Shown: positions 48,401 through 58,433 of the stretch, piece after piece | Position numbering within the stretch: the first letter of the stretch is position 1 | Layout of the letters: every line of letters starts with the position of its first letter | Assembly (NCBI GenBank): GCA_963691705.1 | Contig: OY829539.1 | Location: forward strand, 44,711,656-44,775,655 | Reading direction: 5' to 3' | Source of the DNA: Viola odorata | Taxonomy: Eukaryota > Streptophyta > Magnoliopsida > Malpighiales > Violaceae | DNA: 64,000 nucleotides | Notes under the pieces: model-generated | Databases searched by the model: none | What the model was told of the DNA's origin: nothing | What the model saw: only the letters and a program-made list of their open reading frames with translations | Position numbers and translations under genes: made by a program

Positions 48401-48868
48401 TCAGTTGCTTTCCGTTGCAACTGATTTTACAATCTCTCACGACTCAATCTCACTTCTAGATTGAGGAGACCACACTAGAAAAATCTCCCCCTCACATTTT
48501 TCTCTCTTGCTCTTCTCTGCTCTCTGTTGCAATCTGTACAATATATATATATATAGGAATAAAGCCACACTCCTAATCAGGTTAGAATTTTGACTATACC
48601 ATAATTCCACCACCAATCAACTTGAATTTTATTCCAAACACAATCCCAACTCTCCTTCAGCCAATATGAGCTGGACTCCAATAAGTAGCATGGAAAGTGG
48701 TCAGATGCTCGAAGAAAGTGTGAGGCTTAAACATTGTTAGTCAAATAGGTGTGGCAAATGAGGCAAAATAATCAGATGGAGCTATATTTTGAGCATTAAG
48801 TATGTAATTTTCTCAACGCGAGATCTTTTTGTGTGATATGGAATCTAAGCCCAATTTAGAGAATCAAA
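48401..48868. other. Spacer with a short TA microsatellite
   Basis: TA dinucleotides lie at about 48541-48555. No gene is recognised. Confidence 0.5.
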
Positions 48869-49985
48869 GGCTGCGTTTACTTCGGAGAATTTTTAGTTTG
48901 AAAATTTGTTGTTTTTCGAAAAATAGAGAATTTTGATTTCAAACAGAAAACTGGAAAACGTGTTTACTTCGCACAATTTTCCTGATCAGAAAAACTGAAA
49001 AACGTGTTTACTTCACACACTGTTTTATTTTCCTGATTTGTAAAACTGAAAAACGCGTTTACTTCGCACTAATTTCCAAACTGTAGAAAATTATTTTTTG
49101 TTCCAACAACTTTATTTTTTAAATGAAAAAAATCATATTATTAGTTTTTTTCTATTAGCAAAGATTAATAAACTAATAAATATATTTCTAGGAAAAAATT
49201 TACACTTATTATAATTGAAAAAACTAAAATATATCATCAATCTACTAATATTCTGTTACATATAAATATACTAATTCATGTTTCTACGTGAAAATAAAAT
49301 ACATATAAAATAGTCTTATTGTTCATTGCGTAAATATTAAAAAAAAATGACATTAAAAACATACTCTATTTGGCTTGTTAATTCCTCATATTCTAATGAT
49401 TATTATGATGAACCTATAATTGATTTGCAATATCTTGATCATTTGGCGGAATAGTTTGCCCCTAGCTACACATTTTATCAATATTCTATATCATTTGTTC
49501 AACTCTTTGGTTTCAAATTTAAAATTTAAAATTTGTTCAATATTCTATATCATTTGTTCAACTCTTTGGTCGGCAAAATGAAAGTGCAAACCTTAAAATT
49601 GTGGTGGGCAATGGTTTGGCAAATCAATTCTGGCACTACTCCTACCGTCCTACGTATGGTACGCCTTTCTCATCGTTTTTTCAGCTTGATTTCGTTATAT
49701 TCCAAAAGTAAAAAAGAAAACAAGAAAACAAGAAAACAAGATTGGTTGGTTATTATAGTGTAAAGGGTGGAAACCTGATTTTCCATGTTCAGTTCATGAC
49801 TTGAACCTTTAGCTAGGACAGTGTTAGGAGTTGGTCTAATGGATGAGTCGTAATTTTTATTTTGTGACAATAGTTAGGGATGACAACTGACCTGGTTTAT
49901 ACCTCCGCCAACAGAACCTACCAAAAGAAAATCATACAACCATTCAAACATATACAGATAGAAATGCCATGCCACTCAGGACTGC

Positions 49986-50318
49986 TTAACATTCAACCAA
50001 GCATATACAGATGTAAACTGACAATTTCATTTTTCCTACATCGATTATGACATTGCATTTAAGAATCACTTCTCTTGCATTCCTTGTCTCCTGTATCTCC
50101 ACCAACGCCTCCACCAAATGCTTCAATGTATTAAAATCTGGAATCTTGTGCACCTTGACATTCTGCTTGAATATCTTATGGGCTTCCTCAAACTCCCGAT
50201 TCAAACACAGGTGAAAAACCAAAGTCCTAAAAGTTGCAGCATTTGGATTACATCCATATCCCTCAAATTGCACATCAATAAATATCCTCTTACTCTTACT
50301 CATTATAACTATGGACAC
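49986..50318 (-). pseudogene. PPR protein C-terminal fragment (captured)
   Basis: The frame contains GCNPNAATFRTLVFHLCLNR and EEAHKIFKQNVKVHKIPDFN, then TLKHLVEALVE. These are two consecutive degenerate 35-residue pentatricopeptide helical-pair repeats as found near the C-terminus of mitochondrial PPR proteins. The upstream PPR repeats and the organelle-targeting N-terminus are absent. It is the last fragment in the capture element. Confidence 0.75.
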
Positions 50319-50467
50319 TCAATTGATGGTCACTGAGCCAAATTGTTTGCCCTTACCTACATTCGTATCAACCACTTTTTTCTTGTGAATCAAGAACCCT
50401 CAAATTCACTAAACCAGACATGCATAGAAATCAAGCAATAACAGGGGAAGACAAGACTTGAACTTAC

Positions 50468-50526
50468 TTATGGACAGATTCCTTGAACTTCTCTTCCTCA
50501 AGGAATTGAAGTATGAGAAACACCCC
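50468..50526 (-). pseudogene. TOPLESS-type LisH exon fragment (captured)
   Basis: The minus strand encodes VFLILQFLEEEKFKESVH, which matches the LisH helix at the N-terminus of TOPLESS and TOPLESS-related corepressors. It is followed by a perfect donor (AA before GTAAGT). Only this piece of the exon is present, without the initiating SSLSREL-type start. Confidence 0.75.
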
Positions 50527-50928
50527 GATCAAGGGCCTTAAAAATGAAGAAATCAAACAATTTCATTCAATACTTGGATTCTATTCCTAAAAACCAATTT
50601 AAACAGCTAGAAAAAAGATACCCATTTACATAACTTGAGAACTATTAATTTTAATTTTTGGCCTGATTAAATTTATACACAATTCTGTTGCCGGGACAAT
50701 TAAGCTCCTCTTAAAATTATTTTAGGATGCAAAAAACAGCCTGCTGTAAGATGCCTCATAGTAACCTAAGCAAAATTGTTCACTAGGCTAAACAACAATC
50801 ATAGATTTGGAACTCATGACAACTAGATTTGCAAATGGCATGTCTTCTTCCCTTCACTAAATATTCCTTTTCAAAAGGAGAAACAAAGCCTAGCATTGTG
50901 ATATTCTCAAAAAGTGGAGTTCCCATAC

Positions 50929-51048
50929 CTGGCGGCCAAAAACACCACAGAACGTGCAATTATTTTTTAATCCAATCATCTTCACAATCTCATCCATTGT
51001 CCACCCATATAGATCCTTGTAGGAAACAATCTTCAATGGAAGGCCATA
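50929..51048 (-). pseudogene. CTU1/NCS6 (cytosolic tRNA thiolation) exon fragment (captured)
   Basis: Exactly 40 codons run from [20 protein letters not shown] to [12 protein letters not shown], bounded by an AG acceptor and a GTATGG donor. The CTFCG cysteine motif identifies the CTU1/NCS6 family, which thiolates wobble uridine in the cytosol. The conserved FRRQ is FGRQ here. The rest of the enzyme is missing. Confidence 0.85.
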
Positions 51049-51355
51049 CTGAGTAGAACAGATAACAGTAGTATAAACAGAGACTAAAAAGAACATAACA
51101 ACAATACTCTAGGTCTATGTCCGCCTACACCGGAAAATGTGAGACCTACTAATAACAGCAGCCTATTCAGATACTAAGATCTGGAAATTGCTTCCCTATT
51201 TCTCTACTCAATTACATCCTTAACTTAACTGCCTTTTTGGTTCTGATTTTCAACCAAATCATGAGCTAACTTAAAGAAAATTCAAAGCAATAAATAGACC
51301 AAATTCATCAACTGATATAAGCGGGCAAGAAATACAAATAAACAATTAGACCAAC

Positions 51356-51402
51356 CTGAACGCAGCAGGTTTGATATCTTGAAAGGCGACCACTTTGTCA
51401 TC
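51356..51402 (-). pseudogene. HIT-family (histidine triad) exon fragment (captured)
   Basis: The exon encodes DDKVVAFQDIKPAAFR, the segment before the triad in plant HIT proteins (DDKVVAFQDI.P.A..HYLV), between a CTGCAG acceptor and a GT donor. The histidine triad itself is absent. Confidence 0.75.
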
Positions 51403-52518
51403 CTGCAGCAAACCAAATGGAAAAACTGAATTAGTAAACAGTAAAGGAAACCATTATTTCGGAAATCATCTGTTTGGTTGTTAGGAAGAGAAAGCGAGAA
51501 CAAGAGAAGAACAAGGTAAGGCCTAAAACGGGTTGTGGATCGATTTAGAGAATAACCCAGAAAAACCCTAGATGTCGAAGCAACAACGAGGTAGCAAACG
51601 GCGTGTCTCTGATGGATGAGTGCAGGAGATAACAACGAGGTAGCAAACGGCGTTTCTCCTCATCCCGTCGGGTTCCTGCCCAATACGGATGCTGCCCGCG
51701 TCTGCAGCAGAAGAGACCGAGAACCACCGTCGTTTCAGGAAGAGGAGGAGACTGAGAAGCTAGCGGAGAAGATGAAATCGGCGATGAAGATCAGGCTAGC
51801 TTGATTGAGTTGAGTGCGTGGCGAGGGAGAGGAAGAGGAAGAGGAAGAGGAAGAGATGAGGGCAAACGTGGAATTAAAAAAGTTTCATTAATCACTCAGT
51901 TTGAAAACCGCCGTGTTTTCAATCTGAAGCAGGCAAAATAAGTTAGAAAAATAAAAACAAGTTTTTGTTGTTTTCAAAATTTATTCGATCGATTTTCAAA
52001 TAGAAAATTTTCGTTTTTATTTAGAAATGAAAATAACGATAAGTAAACACGTTTTTTGAAAAAAATTCCAATTTTTTGGAAATTCTCCCAATTTTTAAAA
52101 AAATAGAAAATTTTCGGGAGAATTCTGCGAAGTAAACGCAACCTAAATTTCTATTTTCTTCGACCAAACGTCCTATGTACAATGATTTTGTAATGCTTTG
52201 ATTAAATAAAAGACATTGTGATATTAGCAACAAAAAAAAAAGGATTGAAGAACATGATTGCCAAATTAAAGAGATATGGAGCCGCTCAAAGTAGAAGCTT
52301 TCGATTATTTTTCCTTTTCTTCAGATAAAGTGTCTAATTAATTGGTACTATAACTCTTTAAAAAAATATATATTATATAAAAAATAATTAAAAGGATGGG
52401 CAGTATAGAAAAATTCTAATAAAAAAATGTTAACTAAATATTTTCACGTTAGTTAGTAAAATGTTATTATCTTTATCTTATATGCAATTTTCATCTCCCA
52501 TACTGATAATTCTTTTTT

Positions 52519-53163
52519 GGGTAATAACATAAAGACCCTCTATACTATTTTTTAAAACAGACACCTCCCTTGTCCTTAAAAAATTCAAATTGACCTCCCC
52601 TGTACTATCGGTCAGAAGTAAACCGTTGGTCTGTACCAGTCAAACTAACAGACTTCACTTTTTGACCGTTGACTTTGATTAAAATATTCAGAAAAATTAT
52701 AAAAAATCCAAAAATATGTAAAAATTCTAAAACTAAATTTTAAAAATTCCCAAAGAAATGTAAAAATTAAAAAAAATTAATAAATCCAAAAACAATTGTA
52801 AAAATTCCAATTTTACATTTTTTCTGAATTTTTAGATTAATTAATTTGTTTTGATTTTTACATTTTTTTCTGGATTTTTAGGTTTTTTTTATAGAATTTA
52901 TACATTTTTTTGGGATTTTTTACAATTTTTTAAAATTTTTTTACAGTTTTTTTGGATTTTTTATATTTTTTTTGGATTTTTTACAATTTTTTGAATATTT
53001 TATTCAAAATCAACGGTCAACACTAACGGTCTATTAGTTTGACTGACGGAGACCAAGCAAATGCTTCTGACCGATAGTACAGGGGAGGTCAATTTGAATT
53101 TTTAAAGGACAGCGGAAATATCTGTTTTAAAAAATAGTACAGGGGTCTTTATACTATTACCTC
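52519..53163. mobile_element. Foldback element 1
   Basis: The left end GGGTAATAACATAAAGACCC is mirrored at the right end (reverse complement GAGGTAATAGTATAAAGACC). The arms continue for about 200 bp with TCAAATTGACCTCCCCTGTA and CTATCGGTCAGAAG, and meet in an AT-rich centre near 52830. It is non-coding. Confidence 0.85.
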
Positions 53164-53650
53164 TTTTAAAAATGAATTAAATAATATAATTAATTTAAAA
53201 ATTCCAAAAAATTGTAAAAATTCCAAAAATTATTTAATTAATTTAAATTTAGAAAAAAATGTAATAATTAAAAAAAAAATTCCAAAAAAATGTAAAAATT
53301 CAATAAAAAATTGTAAAGATTCAGAAAAAAATGTAATTAACCTAAAAATCAGGAAACAATTGCAAAACATTCCAAAAAAAATGTAAAGATTCACTAAAAA
53401 AATGTAATTTTTTTACTTAACCTAAAATTCAAGAAAAAAATGTTAAATTTTTTTAAAAAAATTTAAATAATCTAAAAATTCCAAAAAAAATTGTAAAAAT
53501 TCCAAAACAAATGTAAAAATTCAAACAAAATTTGTAAAAAGTCTAAACAAATGTAATAATTCTAAAAAAATTAAAAATTCCAAAAAAAATGTAATTTTTT
53601 TACTTATAATAAAAATCAATAAAAAAGTGTTAAATTTTTTTAAAAAAATT

Positions 53651-55140
53651 AAGGGGTAATTGTAGGGAGACCCCCTGTACTATCGCGAAAAACAGAAATC
53701 TCCCTTGTCTTTCTGATTCTCAAATCTGCCTCCCCTAGACTTTGGGTCAACTGTTGCCATAAGGGCTACCATCAGTCAACCCAAAATTCCGTTACTTTTA
53801 CCTTTGAAAATGCAAAAATTTCAAAAAAATGTAATAATTCTAAAAAAATGTACAAATTTAAAAACAAATGTAAAATTTCCATAACAAATGTAGAAATTCC
53901 AAAAAAAATGTAAAAAGTCTAAAAACAATTGTAAAAAGTCTTAAAAAATGTAAAGATTCCAAAAATAATTTAATTAATCTACAAATTCAATAAAATGTAA
54001 TAATTCCAAAACAAATGTAAAAATTCACAAACAAAATGTAAAGATTCACAAAAAAATGTAAATAATCTAAAAATTAAGGAAAAAATGTAACAAATTCCAA
54101 AAATAATGGAAAGATTCACAAAAAAATGTATTTTTTTAATTAACCAAAAAATCAAGAAACAAAATTTAAAATTTCAAAAAAAATTGTAAAAATTCCAAAA
54201 AATCCAGAAACAATGTCAAAATTCTAAAAAAAAAATTAAAAAATTTATAAAAAATTTAAAGATTCACAAAAAATGTAAAAAATCCCAAAACAATTGTCAA
54301 AATATTTACATTATTTTATTTAGATTTTTTGGAATTTTTAATTTTTTTTTGGAATTTGTACATTTGTTGGAATTGTTACATTTGTTTTGGAATTTGTACA
54401 TTTTTTGGATTTTTTACCTTTTTTTGGATTTTTTAGATTAATTAAATTATTTTTGGAATTTTTACAATTTTTCTGGATTTTGTTCGAGTTTTAGATTAAT
54501 TAATTTTTAGATTTATTTTTTTCTTTCTAATTTTAACATTTTTTGGGATTTTTTGCATTTTTTTTGGAATCTAAGATTAATTAATTTGTTTGGAATTTTA
54601 CATTTTTATGGGAATTTTTAATTTTTTTTGGAATTTATACATTTTTGTTGGAATTATTACATTCTTTGGATTTTCTACGTTTTTTCTGAATTTTTAGATT
54701 AATTAAATTATTTTTTATAATTTCTACATTTATTTCTAATTTTAAGATTATTTTTTTTCTTTTCGAATTTTTACATTTTTTTTGAAATTTGTACATTTTT
54801 TTTCTAATTATTACATTTTTTTGGAATTTTTAGAATAATTGTTTTTTGGGATTTTTTTTTTTTTTAGAATTATTACATTTTTTGGAATTTTTATAATTAT
54901 TTTTAAATTTTTGTAGATTAATTTATCTTATTTTGGATTTTTTAAATTAATTATATTATTTAAAATATAATTACCTGCTATAACAGGTTAAAAAAAAAAC
55001 CCTGTTGTAGCAGGTTATCTAACGGAGGGAGCAATTTGCGTGGAAAATGTAGTTCAGGGGAGGCAGACTGCAAAAAATGAAGTATGAGAGGTTTTTACTT
55101 TTCGACGATAGTACAGGGGAGCTAAAAACTATTACCCTTT
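53651..55140. mobile_element. Foldback element 2
   Basis: The left end AAGGGGTAAT with CCCCCTGTACTATCG is mirrored at 55140 (reverse complement AAAGGGTAATAG with CTCCCCTGTACTATCG). Shared inner blocks include CTGCCTCCCCT. The arms then decay into AT-rich AAAATTCCAAAAA/ATGTAA repeats. A perfect small hairpin, AACCTGCTACAACAGGGTTT-like, lies near 54973-55015. It is related to element 1 by the CCCCTGTACTATCG motif. Confidence 0.8.
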
Positions 55141-55309
55141 CTTAAAATGTATCAGCACGTGCTTACTTGGAGGAAACAATGTTTCTTTTTTTTTGTTGCT
55201 AATATCACAATGTCTTTTTATTTAATGAAAGCATTACAAAATCATTGTACATAGGACGTTTGGTTGAAGAAAATAGAAATTATTCTCTCCATAACCTGAG
55301 TTTACCGAC

Positions 55310-56007
55310 GTAAAATTAAAAACAATAAATTATAATTAAACTGAGCATATAGTTTGATTCTCTTTTTCAAAAATCGAAAACTGAACATAAAGTTTTTATA
55401 AACCCTCTAACCAATCGGTTAACGCATTTAACCGGCTAAATAAATTGTTTGCAACAATTAATCCCTTCTGTTAAGGTTTCATCCAATCTTCTAACAAAAA
55501 TTTTAAAAAAAAATATATTTTTTAATAATTTTAATTAATATATGAATACCAAATGAAATATTAAAAAGAATAATACTAAAATGAACTTAAGATACATTAT
55601 TCGATTATTGAAAAAATAAAAATAACAACCAGTTTAATCAATTTGATTTCTATGCTGAGCAAAAAGAAATTTGCTAGATTCGGTTTTTTCTTATATAATT
55701 GAATTATTAATGGTTTTGAAATAAAAATAAATTTTTATTAATTTTTAAAAACTTGGATGGAACCCCTAACAGAACAGAAGGGATTAATAGTTTTAAACAA
55801 TTTGTTTAGGGAGTTAAATGCATTTACCAATACTTCTAGGGATTTACTACCTATTACCCTATTAATATATAAAGTATCTATGCATCTTTATATCATATAC
55901 ACCTCTACAAATGATTGTTGTTTTTTTTGTTTTTTTTTTCTTCGTTAGTTTAATTGGGTCGTCATATGTTCGTTACATATATTATCATTAGCTAATACAT
56001 TGTTTTA
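55310..56007. repeat. Dispersed repeat copy B (uninterrupted)
   Basis: It matches 12227-12810 plus 13806-13921, with a single TCTTTATA at 55885-55892 where copy A carries a hAT element. It is non-coding. Confidence 0.88.
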
Positions 56008-57131
56008 AGGGGAAAATCCAAAATAAATTTCTCAAGTATGCTGGTACACTAGATGGATGCTTGGTTTGAGACAGATCTGTTATTTAACAATCACATTATT
56101 GTTATTTTGTTTTACCATCTATGATAAATTCTCTGTTTCCTGATTTGGATGAGCCAATGGCCATTAATATTTTGCGCTGGGTTGAATTTGAGGAATTGTT
56201 ACATTTTATTACCTTGTGCTTATGAAAATGATTAAAAAATATGAAATTGAGAACTTGTTATATCTTGCATCATGTTGATTCTTCTTGTAGATGTTGCTTC
56301 TACTCCCAGGTTTTGTAGGTTTTGGTGCAGAATACCATAATGAGCTGACATATGTGTTTATGCACAATATATAATTACTTGTCAAGATAAAAATATACAT
56401 CAAGTAATATTCAATACACGACGTATAGTTGCATTATTCTCTTCCAAACTGTGCATTTTGCTCAATTGCAAACAACATTTATAGAATCACAACTTCACTT
56501 CCTTCAATAAACCATTAATTACCAAATCAAATAAGGTTCAATATTTACCATCAATATCCTCCAACATAAATCTTCAAACCAACCACAAACATAATCAAGA
56601 ACTTACACGGTTCTGATCTTTTGCTTTATCACCCTACAATTTTTATGATATGCTTTTGAACAAATTTGTGTATAGTGGATGCTTTTGATTTTAAGTACTT
56701 GTAAATTATTTTTAATCTTGCAAAGTACTGAGGCTGTTTCAAAGTACAGCAAGGGATCTGGTTGTTTTATAACCCTTATTTCTAATTTCTAATTTCTAAT
56801 TTAAACTTTGGATTATGCTTATTTGATTTAATTGTGGAGTCAGAAGTGAGTCATATTTATACATTGCATAGAACTTAACTAAACATAATCAAGAACTTAC
56901 ACGGTTCTGATCTTTTGCTTTATCACCCTACAATTTTCAACTGATAGCACAATTTGGATTTTGGGTCACAAATTAAAGGAAAACACAGAAATAGGATGCA
57001 CCCAAATCAAATACACACAACACAAAATACAACATAAGAACGATTTTAATACAACACAAAAATAGAAAATAATTTCAACTAAAACATGAACAATTGCTCT
57101 GTTTATTCACACATAATCGACATCATTCCAA
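56008..57131. other. Spacer with a 58-bp direct repeat
   Basis: The block starting AAACATAATCAAGAACTTAC and ending CCCTACAATTTT occurs at 56587-56644 and again, identical, at 56881-56938. No gene is recognised in the rest. The region lies downstream of the minus-strand GRF frame and probably held its 3' UTR. Confidence 0.7.
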
Positions 57132-57575
57132 TTATGCTGCATCATTCGAATTAATCAAACCAAATACAAAAACAACCAATATAAACAGTCCTAAACAAAA
57201 CCTTAATTTCCAAATTAGCTTAGACATTTTCTGTTTTTCATCCTTCAAACACAACATCTCATCCAACACGCCGTTGAAAACCATTTGACGCGACCTCAAC
57301 TCCCTCATTTCTGCCTCTAACTTCTCAATCTTATCGGCTTTTTCCTTCTCACTAACACAGAGACCTCTAATAATGGCGCTAGCTCTGTCCGGGAAAGAAT
57401 CATCAACAAACTGGAAAAAGCCGCATCCACCTTCTGCGATGCTTAGCTTGCTGATAGTCTGTGAGACGGGGTGAGGGTTCTTTGGTAATTGCGTTGGGTA
57501 GGGTGGATCTGCTTGCGGCGAGGTACCTGAAAAAGCACCGGAGGGGGCCTCCGGCGTAGAGGCTCCGACGGTCAA
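57132..57575 (-). CDS. Chimeric ORF: LTR-derived N-terminus fused to a GRF zinc-finger protein C-terminus
   Basis: The 147-codon frame starts at an ATG inside the Tat LTR. Residues 1-38 (MTVGASTPEAPSGAFSGTSP and onward) are read from LTR sequence. From about residue 40 the frame enters plant GRF-protein sequence: GGCGFFQFVDDSFPDRA (49-65) is the second half of a GRF zinc finger. It is followed by a coiled coil (about 75-117) and a C-terminal membrane anchor, FCLGLFILVVFVFGLI (about 126-141), as in plant GRF proteins. The first half of the finger, with the other metal ligands, is missing, so zinc binding is unlikely. A TATAAATA box in the LTR lies about 85 bp upstream. Expression is not shown; it may be a fortuitous frame over a broken gene. 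Confidence 0.6.
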   Translation of the reverse strand: MTVGASTPEAPSGAFSGTSPQADPPYPTQLPKNPHPVSQTISKLSIAEGGCGFFQFVDDSFPDRASAIIRGLCVSEKEKADKIEKLEAEMRELRSRQMVFNGVLDEMLCLKDEKQKMSKLIWKLRFCLGLFILVVFVFGLINSNDAA

Positions 57576-58100
57576 GTTAGTACGGGTAGTATGAGTAATG
57601 CAGGACTTTAGTGAGTAGTGCCGTGTTCAGCTTACCTCCCGTGAGTGGGGAATGGGGGGTATTTATAGGCTTCCCTCTCCCAAGTCGGTGGGACACGTGT
57701 CGCCAAGGAGCCGTGTCCGTTAACGGGACACGTGTCGCGCCCAGACGCATTGGGTGTCCGTTAGCCCGAAAGGTGGCTGTTGGCCCCGAGAAGCGTGCTA
57801 GCCCGGCTTGGATGGGAGGAAAGGTCTGTGATGCCGCCGAAGTCTGATTATGTATTATCATGCATGAATGACGATGAACCCGAGTGTTTACCAAGGGCTT
57901 AGTCCGATATCTACCCGTTCTGTTTGAGGAGCTGTCTCCTGATTGTGAGTGGGACCGATGGCCTATTTTAGCCTTTCGCCCTAGCTGAAAAGGGGTTGTG
58001 AAGTTTTCGAGTCAACGGTCATCATGACCTTTGGCGTTCGAGTCGTTGGCGCTTTCGGGCCGGCTGTTGGTAGCGTCGTGTCTCATAAATGCGGGGCAGA
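57460..58100 (-). repeat. 3' LTR of the Tat/Retand-type element (upper border approximate)
   Basis: The low border is set at TGTGAGACGG, where GRF-gene sequence stops. The content is GC-rich, with the GGCTCCGACGGTCAAGTTAG block (57561-57580) that is common in Tat-lineage LTRs, two GGGACACGTGTCGC motifs (57690 and 57725) and a minus-strand TATA box. The upper end and polypurine tract could not be fixed. Confidence 0.6.
57660..57667 (-). promoter_or_regulatory. LTR TATA box
   Basis: The minus strand reads GCCTATAAATACC, a strong plant TATA context. It would start transcripts near 57630 that run towards the GRF fragment. Confidence 0.7.
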
Positions 58101-58288
58101 GGTAATGATGGTTGGATGCGCGTGCGTGCTTGCGTGGCGTCTGCTCATTCCTTCGCGGTCGAGTCAAGTTTGAATTTTGAGGGGGAAGACGTTTGGGCTG
58201 GTCGAGGCGGCCTGTCTTTTCGTGAGAAAAGGTGTTTCCAAGGGTTTCCTCTTCCACGTGTCACCTTTTTACCGTTTGCGCGGTGCCC

Positions 58289-58294
58289 TATACA
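58289..58294 (+). promoter_or_regulatory. TATA-like box of antisense gene 1
   Basis: CCCTATACAGTG lies 145 bp before the start codon at 58434. It is the weakest of the three antisense TATA candidates. Confidence 0.35.
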
Positions 58295-58433
58295 GTGCGC
58301 CGCTCTCCTTTCTTTCCAGGGAATTACGAAGCTTGTCATTTTTTCAAAGAAAAGAAAAGAAAAGTGAGGCTCTCTTCTTCTTCTTCCTTGTTCGCTCTGA
58401 ACCTTTCGCCCCCTCCTTTCTTATTTTTATTTA

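Larger units (their letters stand above)
48869..52143 (-). mobile_element. TIR-bounded gene-capture (Pack-type) element
   Basis: The left end GGCTGCGTTTACTTCGGAGA is mirrored at the right end (reverse complement GGTTGCGTTTACTTCGCAGA from 52143). The motif AAACGTGTTTACTT is repeated below both ends (about 48958, 48998 and 49047 on the left, about 52040 on the right). Between the ends lie minus-strand exon fragments of four unrelated plant genes, at least three with splice borders kept. This is the structure of Pack-type non-autonomous DNA transposons. No transposase is seen. A clean target-site duplication was not found, so the superfamily is open. Confidence 0.65.
52145..55281. repeat. Large inverted-repeat block
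   Basis: Outer arms of about 90 bp (52145-52235 and 55190-55281) are inverted copies: ACGTCCTATGTACAATGATT and GACATTGTGATATTAGCAAC occur on opposite strands. Between them sit two foldback elements. The interior is dominated by AAAATTCCAAAAAAATGTAA-like units on one side and their reverse complement on the other. The first arm starts right beside the right end of the capture element. No reading frame is present. Confidence 0.8.

Noticed and set aside
48850..52160. A target-site duplication for the capture element
   Set aside because: Flanks AGAATCAAA and TAAATTTCT do not match at 3, 8 or 9 bp, so no superfamily was assigned.
53160..54970. Long A/T-rich stretch as a possible matrix attachment region or centromeric satellite
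   Set aside because: It is explained by the inverted arms of foldback elements and has no fixed monomer length.
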